A stretch of 12,101 bases of DNA from Cyclostephanos tholiformis. Its lineage: Eukaryota > Bacillariophyta > Thalassiosirophyceae > Thalassiosirales > Thalassiosiraceae. Position 1 is the first letter of the stretch, and the number at the start of each line of letters is the position of its first letter. The translations under genes were made by a program, and so were the position numbers. The stretch is from NCBI GenBank assembly GCA_036939975.1, contig JALLPB010000934.1:1-12101 (forward strand), in the 5' to 3' direction. Shown here in pieces: positions 1-6,540 of this stretch. Below the pieces are notes generated by a model. It was not told where the DNA came from. It saw only the letters and a program-made list of their open reading frames with translations, and did no database searches.

Positions 1-501
1 AAAAAGTTCTAAATTTTGGGGGTCTAAATAATAACCGAATAATGGGAGCCACCCAGTATGTTTCCACAAATTACTATGAGAGTATTCTTCTTGCAGAAAT
101 CTGGATTGGCTCATGGTGTGAGGGAGGATGTGCCATTTATTTTTTGGCTTGGCCCTATGGCTACAAGATAATCTACTACTAATTCCCATGTTACTTTTGA
201 TTAATTTTTTTGGCGCGCGGATATCATAAAAGGGACATTTCCCAATAGTGCAGATCACGTAGAAATTAGCCCAAATGTACAGAGGAATAGTATATTTACA
301 AAAATTTGTACCTCATAGTAATTTGTACCTGCTAGTTTTTGACTGGTATCGTACCATACGATACTAATATATACGCAGCGTGTGTTAACATCTATTATTG
401 TCCGATGTTTTTTGACGGCAACGGTCCTGTGTATTATTTCGTACACACTACTCCTTTTCCCCATAAAAAAAATACCAGCGATACATAAAAATAAGGAAAT
501 A
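1..501. other. Upstream region of the first gene, no gene seen
   Basis: This is an AT-rich, non-coding stretch. The frame of the downstream gene stays open upstream to 382, but the only start-like codon there is GTG, so these 40 codons are probably leader rather than protein. The A-rich bases just before position 502 (aaggaaataATG) look like a normal diatom start context. The promoter must lie here, but I cannot point to a convincing TATA box or other element. The 69-residue minus-strand frame at 255-464 has no features of a gene. Confidence 0.4.
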
Positions 502-1563
502 ATGCTCCCGCATCACGACGGCGCCGGTCAAGGTCGTTCCTCCTCCCCCCCCGACGCCGATGTCGCGCCTCCGATGTCGCCCGATGACGCCGACGTCGCG
601 AATGCCGCCCACCTCGACGACCTGGAATCGTCGGATAAAATTCACGACATATCCAGCTTCCAGGAAATTGACCTCCCCCCCCCTCCCCACATTAATGATT
701 CGGTGGGACAAGTCGACGACGACAATCGATCGGTATGCCCGAGCGTCGTCGAGGGGTTGGATTATAGACGTGCCAAGAAGTATTATTACCTCTTGCCATT
801 GGCGAGGAAATACAAATTCTGGATATTGGGCTTTTCGATCGCGGCGTCGTTGTTGATACTCGCCGTCGGACTGAGCGCCAGGGCGGTCATTACTAGCAAC
901 GACGATGACGGGGGGGAGGGCAGGGGACGAATCTACGTGTCCGACTCGCCGCCTCTTCCTCCTCCTCCCACCCACGACGACTCCAATGACGACTACACTG
1001 TCCCGATCGATGTTGTTGGCGACGACGAAACGGGCGAGACCGTATCCTCCCCCTCATCGTCGTCCTCGTCGTCATCGTCGTTGTCATCGTCGAAGTCGAG
1101 GGCGTGGTTCCAAAGAACCTCGGTCCAGTACTCAAATTTCCTTGAAACGATGTTACAGGAGGCTGGAACCATCGACGAGGCCAACCTGGCGGGCGAATTC
1201 TGCGACGCGCAGGACATGACCCTTTGCGGCTACGACGATTACTGTCCGAACGGTCGCGGTCACGATCCGTACCCCGGCGGTCCAATCGATGAGCAGATCG
1301 AGTATTGGGGCAATGCGTTGGAGGAGAGTCAGTGGGCGCCGTATTCCTACCGGACATCCACGGGTTCGATCGTCGATGATGGCGATTGGGTGCAGGTGGG
1401 AACGATATCGGAGGAGGATGGGGGCGGACAGGATTTGGGATACGGCAGGTGTTATACGTACGCATTCATGAACTCCAATCCGAACACGATCCAATCGAAG
1501 ATCGAGGACGCCGTCGCTGAGGATCATAGGGTGTGGATACTGTGTTGTGGCACGGACCAGTGA
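502..1563 (+). CDS. Single-pass membrane protein with acidic/proline/serine-rich linkers and a Cys-rich C-terminal domain; function unknown
   Basis: The protein is 353 residues from the first in-frame ATG; upstream codons start only with GTG. Residues 1-100 are hydrophilic, rich in Asp, Ser and Pro (LPPPPH near 58-63). A basic, aromatic stretch RRAKKYYYLLPLARKYK (89-105) precedes one hydrophobic helix at about 106-130. Then follow an Asp/Pro-rich linker and a Ser run (about 182-198). The C-terminal part (about 228-353) looks folded and holds CGYDDYCPNGRG, WAPYSY, DWVQVG, CYTYAFMNSNP and VWILCC. No N-terminal signal peptide is seen, so a type II orientation with the C-terminal domain outside the cytosol is likely (inference). 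From memory, a tail with CPNG, W.PY, WVQVG, C..Y and a final W-I-x-C-C recurs in diatom conserved hypothetical proteins, but I cannot name a family or role. No enzyme motif is visible. Codon use is GC-rich, like the cyclin gene. It could instead be multi-exon, but the single open frame needs no introns. Confidence 0.75.
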   Translation: MLPHHDGAGQGRSSSPPDADVAPPMSPDDADVANAAHLDDLESSDKIHDISSFQEIDLPPPPHINDSVGQVDDDNRSVCPSVVEGLDYRRAKKYYYLLPLARKYKFWILGFSIAASLLILAVGLSARAVITSNDDDGGEGRGRIYVSDSPPLPPPPTHDDSNDDYTVPIDVVGDDETGETVSSPSSSSSSSSSLSSSKSRAWFQRTSVQYSNFLETMLQEAGTIDEANLAGEFCDAQDMTLCGYDDYCPNGRGHDPYPGGPIDEQIEYWGNALEESQWAPYSYRTSTGSIVDDGDWVQVGTISEEDGGGQDLGYGRCYTYAFMNSNPNTIQSKIEDAVAEDHRVWILCCGTDQ

Positions 1564-1660
1564 AAGGGGTGTTTGTGTGGCGGAAGGGCAGTCGACCGGT
1601 AGTGGATATTGCGTTTTGTAGTACGGACCGGGAAAGGGTGTGGGGAAGGGCAGTCGACCG
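1531..1660 (+). repeat. Imperfect tandem duplication across the stop codon of the membrane protein gene
   Basis: Copy 1 (about 1531-1598) covers the last ten codons, the TGA stop and the first 3' bases of the gene. Copy 2 (about 1600-1660) lies fully in the 3' region. Both share the order tggata-tg-gt-acggacc-g-gaaaggg-tgtgg-gaagggcagtcgaccg, with single-base differences and a 4-6 base deletion in copy 2. The longest identical block is gaagggcagtcgaccg (16 bases). The duplicated tail in copy 2 is not translated from the current stop. Confidence 0.7.
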
Positions 1661-2258
1661 TGTTTCTTGATGCCTTGGAACAATATACTTAATGTGTATC
1701 CGTGGTAATAATGGTGGTTTAAAATTATAATGAAGGGTATCGTATTTTAACGCTATATAGTCTTGTTCAGTTCCAAATGGGTCCTTGCGATTTCTTGGAG
1801 AGTGATATGCAAATGGATGGGGAACGACATGCATGGGGGGGGAGGACAAAGTAGAATGTTCCCAGAAGAAGGTGATTGTCTAAGTAAAGCAGATTTTCTT
1901 CGTCGATCTATGTTGTGATATGGATTAAGATAAAGAAAGAAATGAAGAAACAGTGCACTTTCGCGCGACCATGTGTCGAGACGCCCTCTTCGTCGTTCGG
2001 GAGTACACCGCCCCGATCCATATCCGTTCGGTCCCGTCGCGTCAGATCGAAGAGGAGAGGGGGGGGGGAGGGAGGGGATGTCTCTCGCGCTCTTTCTTTA
2101 TCGACCTTTATCGGGATGATGATGACACCATCCACACGTTTCTCCCCGGTGGTTTTTTTTTTTTTTGCAGTGGAATCACGGGACCCGGACGAAGGGGGAC
2201 AACACGACCGAATTCGGTCGCCGCGGACGAACCGACCACATCCCCTCCCAACTATTTG
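1564..2258. other. Intergenic spacer between convergent genes
   Basis: The spacer lies between the 3' ends of the plus-strand membrane protein gene and the minus-strand cyclin gene. It holds the second copy of the stop-codon repeat, a G-run cluster (2059-2077) and a 16-base T run followed by gcag (about 2153-2169). A plus-strand frame of 184 codons (1915-2469) crosses it, but it runs antisense into the cyclin gene, has low-complexity Arg/Ser content and is not supported as a gene. No polyadenylation signal can be picked with confidence. Confidence 0.5.
2059..2077 (+). other. Possible G-quadruplex-forming run
   Basis: Ten Gs, then A, GGG, A and GGGG give enough G-triplets with short loops for a G4. 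It sits in the shared 3' region of two convergent genes, where it could slow transcription, but that role is inference. It may simply be a low-complexity purine tract. Confidence 0.35.
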
Positions 2259-3371
2259 TCATGAATTCAAACATCCGCATCGTCCATTCCCATCGCGCGG
2301 ATCATCATCCAAGATAGGTAGTCCTCGGATGCCCCATTTCGGACGTCGACATCGACGTCGTTCGACATCGACGTCGTTCGACATCGACGACATCGACGAT
2401 TCGTTCAGTACGCTTAGGATGGCATCGCACGCCAACGTGCTCGGCAATGTCGTTATGGCCGAATCGTAATCCAATATGACATCCTCAATCCACGCCTTCG
2501 ATCTAATCGATAGCGGAGATGACGACGTATATGCGCCGGCACTGCCGCCGCCCCCCTCGCGTGGCGACATCGTCGCGATGGAACTCAGCATGCCATCGAC
2601 GAACTCGTGCGGACTCGGTCCGTTGAGCCTCCATTCCAATATCCTTAATATCTCGGATTCGGCATCGTTCAGTTCGGTCGTCGTGTACTGCCCCCGGCAT
2701 ACCTCCCTCGATACGAAGTCCGCATCGACGTGTACGCCACCCCGGCACTTGATGGATATAATGAGACAGTATATGAATGCCAGCTGGAACGATTTGCGCG
2801 ACGTTAGGGCATCCCAGGCCAGGTCGGAGACTCTGGAGGAGGAGGAGGAGGATGACGACGACGACGATGACGGGAGGGACGACGGCCGCGTCAACGTCCG
2901 CGTCGTCGACGATGATTCGACGGCGACGACGGCGACGCCGTTGGACATGAACCGATCGAAGTACGACGCGCCCGCGCACGCTATATCCCTATCGATGGAA
3001 CAGGCGTCGACTATGCCGTAACTCCAAAGTACCATCGTCCGTCGCTCGTCGGGGGTGATGACGTTGGTTATCCCCCCCCCCCCATCCGTCCCATGACGTC
3101 GCCAACGATGACCGCAGCGGTCGCCGACGCGCAGGTAATCGCATTTCACGACGTAGTGACTGGATGCCTCCTGCTCGCGCATGAAACGGAGATGATGCGC
3201 AAGGTAGGAGAAGGGACGATCGTGTTGTAGATCACCATGGCCGCATCCGTCCCTCGATGATGGGGATTTTTCGTGGTCGCGATGGCGCGATGGCGGCTCG
3301 ACCGAGATGGCGCCGAGGCTGGTGGTGGGGGAGAAGTTCGTGGTTTTTCGTTGCGTATGTGATTGCATCAT
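2259..3371 (-). CDS. Cyclin, diatom-type, with N-terminal cyclin box
   Basis: The protein is 370 residues from the ATG at 3371-3369; a second Met follows at once, and the nine codons upstream begin only with GTG. Cyclins bind and activate cyclin-dependent kinases. The cyclin box runs from about 108 to 262: PDERRTMVLWSYGIVDAC (helix 1), IACAGASYFDRFM (helix 2), KSFQLAFIYCLIISIKC (helix 3, with the usual Lys at 208), then GQYTTTELNDAESEILRILE (helices 4-5, acidic partner near 238-240), and EWRLNGPSPHEFVDGML. The YFDRF and EW.LN.P.P..F motifs are classic cyclin signatures. The C-terminal part (265-330) has weak helical segments and may be a degenerate second fold. The odd points are a Ser-rich insertion (about 152-182, including a pure Ser run) between helices 2 and 3, and an Arg-rich tail from a 16-base repeat. 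Diatoms have many such cyclins; the exact class, partner kinase and timing cannot be told from sequence. The N-terminus shows no clear destruction box. Confidence 0.85.
   Translation of the reverse strand: MMQSHTQRKTTNFSPTTSLGAISVEPPSRHRDHEKSPSSRDGCGHGDLQHDRPFSYLAHHLRFMREQEASSHYVVKCDYLRVGDRCGHRWRRHGTDGGGGITNVITPDERRTMVLWSYGIVDACSIDRDIACAGASYFDRFMSNGVAVVAVESSSTTRTLTRPSSLPSSSSSSSSSSSSRVSDLAWDALTSRKSFQLAFIYCLIISIKCRGGVHVDADFVSREVCRGQYTTTELNDAESEILRILEWRLNGPSPHEFVDGMLSSIATMSPREGGGGSAGAYTSSSPLSIRSKAWIEDVILDYDSAITTLPSTLACDAILSVLNESSMSSMSNDVDVERRRCRRPKWGIRGLPILDDDPRDGNGRCGCLNS
2347..2390 (+). repeat. 16-base tandem repeat inside the cyclin gene tail
   Basis: Two perfect copies of cgacatcgacgtcgtt (2347-2362 and 2363-2378) are followed by a partial third, then cgacatcgacga units. 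The unit length is not a multiple of three, so the cyclin frame reads successive copies in different phases, giving the acidic DVDVE and then the basic RRRCRR stretch. The unit is CpG-rich and made of smaller gac/tcg blocks. Confidence 0.8.
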
Positions 3372-3429
3372 TATTATATTGTTTTTACATCGATACACAA
3401 GTTTGATGATGTTGGACGAAAAAGTGTTA

Positions 3430-3864
3430 TTAATTTTTTATGAGGTGACAGGCATGATTTTGATCGGCCTCCCGATCGATGCCGCCCGTGTGTCTGATTC
3501 TCCGATTTCGATTCATCGGCGGCATAAAATATCCCATGGGACATTGAAATTGTGGCGGGCCAATCGGTTCGATAAGCCTCATGTCGTTCCCCGATGGCTT
3601 ATTCCGGTTCACGGGAGGCTTTTTCCAGCGCGGTAATGAAATTGTAGGGGCCACACCGGTTGGGCCCCGCTTCGAAGGGCGGGAAGAGATGACGTTGTGT
3701 AGGGTACGGCTTGGCAGAAGGAGGGCTGAAGTAAAAAGATCATGGTGCTTCATCACAATTCCTCCCAACAAATAATAATCGGGGACGGATTTCTCGAGAT
3801 GCACATCGTATGTCCAACAAGAACAAAACTTCATGGGCCAAGGCCACCATACACTCTCTATCAT
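3430..3864 (-). CDS. Possible small protein of unknown function (weak)
   Basis: This is an open frame of 144 codons from an ATG at 3864, head to tail with and 58 bases upstream of the cyclin start. The product is rich in Pro, Asn and Arg (KRGPTGVAPT, RWKKPPVNRNKPSGN, PIGPPQFQCPMGYFMPP) and has no motif that I recognise. Base composition here is between the GC-rich genes and the AT-rich right side. Plus-strand frames overlap it (3307-3636 and 3581-3775), so chance openness cannot be ruled out. It could also be untranslated leader or promoter DNA of the cyclin gene. Confidence 0.2.
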   Translation of the reverse strand: MIESVWWPWPMKFCSCWTYDVHLEKSVPDYYLLGGIVMKHHDLFTSALLLPSRTLHNVISSRPSKRGPTGVAPTISLPRWKKPPVNRNKPSGNDMRLIEPIGPPQFQCPMGYFMPPMNRNRRIRHTGGIDREADQNHACHLIKN

Positions 3865-4833
3865 TCGGTTGTAGTGATGGGGCACACCCAAAATCTGACG
3901 CTACAAGCGATGTTTTTTGAATTTTTATTCTGTAGTATTATTTTGTATTAACTTTTTACACTGGAACCTGTAGCCCCCCCCCCATGCCAAACTTGTAGAG
4001 CTCCCTCTCAGCTTACCACATTTGTATGCCCCATAGATACAATTCCCTTGTGCGGACCATCCAATCTCCCTTGGATTTTTAGAATCCACTCTCTAATTAG
4101 ATTGCGAGGATGCTGTCTCATCTGATGCGAATCGAAATGCGAGGTTGTAACGAGACCTCTCGACTTTTCATTTCGTCATGCTCCAAAAGATAAAATATAA
4201 CGAGTCCATTCCAAATTTTCTGTCTGCCCGACCCCCGCTCTCTCGCTCCTCGTTCTGCATTCAAACAATGAAGCAACTTTGAAGCCATATATGCATCTCC
4301 TCCGATTCGCGAACTAGAGAAGTGTGCACAAGATGTGCACGAGGGGTTGGGTTAGGATAATGAGTTTTAATTCAATTCTCCCCTCCTCTCCCGTCCCATT
4401 CAGCGATCAAAAAAATGATGCCCCTCAATTACTTATCTGCATCATCAACTGATTATAGATGGAGAAAGACGGATATTGTGTCATGTCTTCATCAGAAGAA
4501 GCACCATGCCCCTTACTACCTTCAAATGGTGCTAAATGGGGAATTGGACATAATTTCCGATAATGGTTTCTAATTACGTACTTTCACCTACTTATGCATG
4601 TGAAATGAAAAAAAATCCCAACTTTACTATTTTGCATCATCTTCCTATGTCCCGGAGAGAAAATCCCATATGGTACATCTTATTATAGATGAAAATATCG
4701 ATTTTCTCATCATCTTTTTCATATTTTCGAATCCTATAACTTGTGGTATATAAATATCTAATAATTTTGGACATTCTCATCTTTCTTAATTGAATTGCTT
4801 CCTAAGAACAACGTGGAAGATGCTGTCTTCCTT
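3865..4833. other. AT-rich intergenic DNA, no gene seen
   Basis: All frames are broken by frequent stops. CpG is still present up to about 4350 (for example tgcgaatcgaaatgcg near 4128) and becomes rare afterwards, so the change to CpG-poor DNA is near 4350 rather than at the end of the genic block. A C-run lies near 3974. No RNA gene, terminal repeat or promoter could be supported. Confidence 0.4.
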
Positions 4834-4920
4834 TAATATGAAAGCCCAATGTATGTAGGAGTGAATTTTCTTTCTATCTTTGATACGAAATCCTACGTAT
4901 GTAGAATCTTAATATGAAAA
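4834..4920 (+). repeat. Short imperfect direct repeats before the spliced region
   Basis: Related blocks occur at 4834-4858 (aatatgaaag then atgtatgtagg), 4882-4907 (gatacgaaatcc then acgtatgtag) and 4910-4920 (taatatgaaaa). They lie 85-170 bases before the candidate start codon at 5004, so they could be promoter elements of that gene. That role is inference from position only. Confidence 0.3.
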
Positions 4921-5003
4921 CCTTCGATCAACGGCAGACTCTCAACAACCAACCACAATTGCACACCAAAAAACACACAACTCACAACAAAAAAACATAA
5001 AAC

Positions 5004-5391
5004 ATGACCACCATGGTCCTCTCAGCCCACCACCCTACAGCAGCTCCAATTTTTAAGGTGAGTCCAATCACCGTACATCCCGTGATTGATCTAAATTGTT
5101 GCAATGCATTTATGTAATTTTTTTGTCACTATTTATTTATTTCGTTGATTATTTTCTATAGGTGGCGGTGCGGCACGGGTGGCATGGCAAGTTTGCTGAC
5201 TAAAGGTAAGTTTACAAAAGGTAATTCTCCTGCATTTTTAAACCGATGCATTGTAATGATGTGCACTAATCCAAGTTATCTGGCAATATTTTTTGCCTAG
5301 AAAATTTTTGTCTTCATCTATTTTCAGCTTTGTTTTGGGTGGGGGATCACCATGGTTGACATGTTGTTTTCAGGAAGGAAGGTTGTCCCTG
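5004..5391 (+). other. Candidate 5' exons of a spliced gene (decayed or non-functional)
   Basis: An A/C-rich leader (4960-5003) ends in aaaacATG, a typical algal start context. The first exon, 5004-5057, encodes 18 codons (MTTMVLSAHHPTAAPIFK) and ends in AAG before GTGAGT. Intron 1 would be 5058-5161 (GTGAGT..TATAG, 104 bases), exon 2 5162-5205 (ends AAAG before GTAAGT), intron 2 5206-5373 (ends TTTTCAG) and exon 3 5374-5391 (ends CCTG before GTAAGT). Exons 2 and 3 join in frame as GTGGMASLLTKGRKVVP, and this frame continues in phase into the long open stretch beginning at 5666. Exon 1 does not fit: its phase meets a stop (TAA 5201-5203) in exon 2, so either exon 1 carries an indel, or translation starts at the ATG at 5184, or the model is wrong. 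An alternative acceptor at 5327 gives a stop. No known protein is recognised. Confidence 0.35.
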
Positions 5392-5449
5392 GTAAGTATA
5401 GCAGTATAATTGTATAGTAGGTAAGTATTGTAGTATTATTGTAGAGTAG
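5392..5449 (+). repeat. Two-copy 29-base tandem repeat, each starting with a splice-donor sequence
   Basis: The units at 5392-5420 and 5421-5449 match at 25 of 29 positions. Both begin with gtaagtat and end with agtag. The first copy starts exactly at the donor site proposed for candidate exon 3, so the duplication also doubles the GTAAGTAT donor. Confidence 0.75.
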
Positions 5450-5520
5450 TTTTTAGAGAGTACGATAGTTCTAAAAAAAATACTTAGAAAGAAAACCTAG
5501 TCTTAAGTGTTGTGTAGTTG

Positions 5521-5547
5521 CACCATCCAAAATGGTTTGGATGGGTG
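5521..5547 (+). repeat. Small perfect-stem hairpin
   Basis: The arms ccatccaaa (5523-5531) and tttggatgg (5536-5544) pair perfectly around a 4-base loop, and two further pairs follow after one bulged G. It lies in the proposed intron 5392-5665. No T-run follows as a terminator would need, and no function is known. Confidence 0.5.
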
Positions 5548-5640
5548 TAAAGAAACACTGCTTCTCACTTAAAAATTATGAATACAATTAAGCTTCACAG
5601 CATCTGAAAGCCTTTTACACATAAGTAAGAGCTGGTATGA

Positions 5641-6540
5641 TATTTTCCCCCACCCCCTTATATAGCTAGGAATCAATTTGAAATTCAAGCAAACAACTTA
5701 GATAAGCCAAATTATTATTTAAAAGAAAACCATTATTACCACCTAGAAAAACTCATAAAATGAGCTAACCTAGGGGCATGGCAGTACTACCAGGATTTCA
5801 TGCCCCATCAAAATCACCTTGGGATGTTTCTGATCCTAAAAGAAACAACAGCCAACCACCAGACACTTGCAGGCCCATCCGCCATATTCCATCCTCTAAC
5901 TAATCTTAATGGGACCAAGGAAATATGCCCAGCCAGTGGGCATATTAGTGCTCTGGTGGAGTACAATTATGCGTCAAGTATGCATGGACCAGACGGATTC
6001 AGAGTGCATCACCAGGGAACACTCCAACCATTAGAAAGGTCTGCTCCTCATGTATGTAGACCTATGGGCACATGCCAGGAGTCAAGAGCATGTCAGCTGA
6101 CATGTGCATTCCACCATGCGTCACTCAATCTGATCCCTGACCTGACCCTCTAGATCAATCATACCAGTCTTAATCATAAGTCCGGATGTAATGCACATAT
6201 CTTTTGCAAAAAAGGGGGGTTACAACCACCATTAAAATTGTAATACGGAACATATTGGTGTTGCCGGATCAGCTCTAGCATGGTTTTGGATGAGATTGGG
6301 CAAAGGAACCCCTTCCAACCATTCCCTGTTTTAATGGAGCAGTTTTTTTAGTCAAAAGTCCAGACATTTTAATTCCTATGTAGGCTATGGTATGGTTCTA
6401 TTGGCTTCAGCCAAAAGAATGGAGTTAAATGTGTAATCACCATGGCGGCCACCAAAACAGTGCCAAAACAAAGGATGCTATGATTGGTAAGATGACATTA
6501 TGATGCAATACTCTTCAATTATGTTATGTAAATGATGGGG
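5641..6540 (+). pseudogene. Decayed protein-coding gene, unknown family, plus strand
   Basis: One frame (codons starting at 5641 and every third base after) reads as protein for about 300 codons despite stops at 5761 (TGA), 6151 (TAG), 6241 (TAA), 6349 (TAG), 6370 (TAA), 6481 and 6493 (TGA) and 6529 (TAA). The longest uninterrupted part is 5764-6150. Protein-like segments in order are NQFEIQANNLDKPNYY, GAWQYYQDFMPHQNHLGMFL, GPSAIFHPLTNLNGTKEICP, GHISALVEYNYA, a Cys-rich patch CRPMGTCQESRACQLTCAFH, SLNLIPDLTL, GCNAHIFCKKGG, VLDEIGQRNPFQPFPVLMEQ and GVKCVITMAATKTVPKQRML. Upstream, an acceptor at 5664-5665 joins in phase to candidate exon 3 (ending 5391). I do not recognise the family. The Cys pairs could bind metal. 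It converges with the decayed minus-strand gene and may belong to the same mobile element (inference). No intact copy is present here. Confidence 0.6.

Noticed and set aside
448..975. 175-codon minus-strand open frame opposite the membrane protein gene
   Set aside because: It is Arg/Gly/Val-rich antisense of an acidic low-complexity coding region, as expected in GC-rich coding DNA. The plus-strand product has a membrane helix and a folded domain; this has neither.
893..1465. 190-codon minus-strand frame, and 104-codon plus-strand frame at 905-1219
   Set aside because: Both are Arg/Pro/Thr-rich shadows of the 502-1563 gene, with no domain features.
1915..2469. 184-codon plus-strand frame between the convergent genes
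   Set aside because: It overlaps the cyclin C-terminus antisense, includes the T-run as a Phe stretch, has basic low-complexity content, and has no supporting motif.
2476..3021. 181-codon plus-strand frame opposite the cyclin
   Set aside because: It is antisense to a clear cyclin box; its acidic runs are the complement of the Ser tract.
4720..4745. ttcgaatcc, resembling the T-loop of a tRNA
   Set aside because: The flanking bases do not form a T stem, and no acceptor, D or anticodon arms can be folded upstream.
6443..6453. Inverted 11-base match to the ggtggccgcca of the right-end repeats
   Set aside because: It is too short, has no extended similarity on either side, and lies inside a protein-like frame (ITMAATK), so it is not proposed as an element end.
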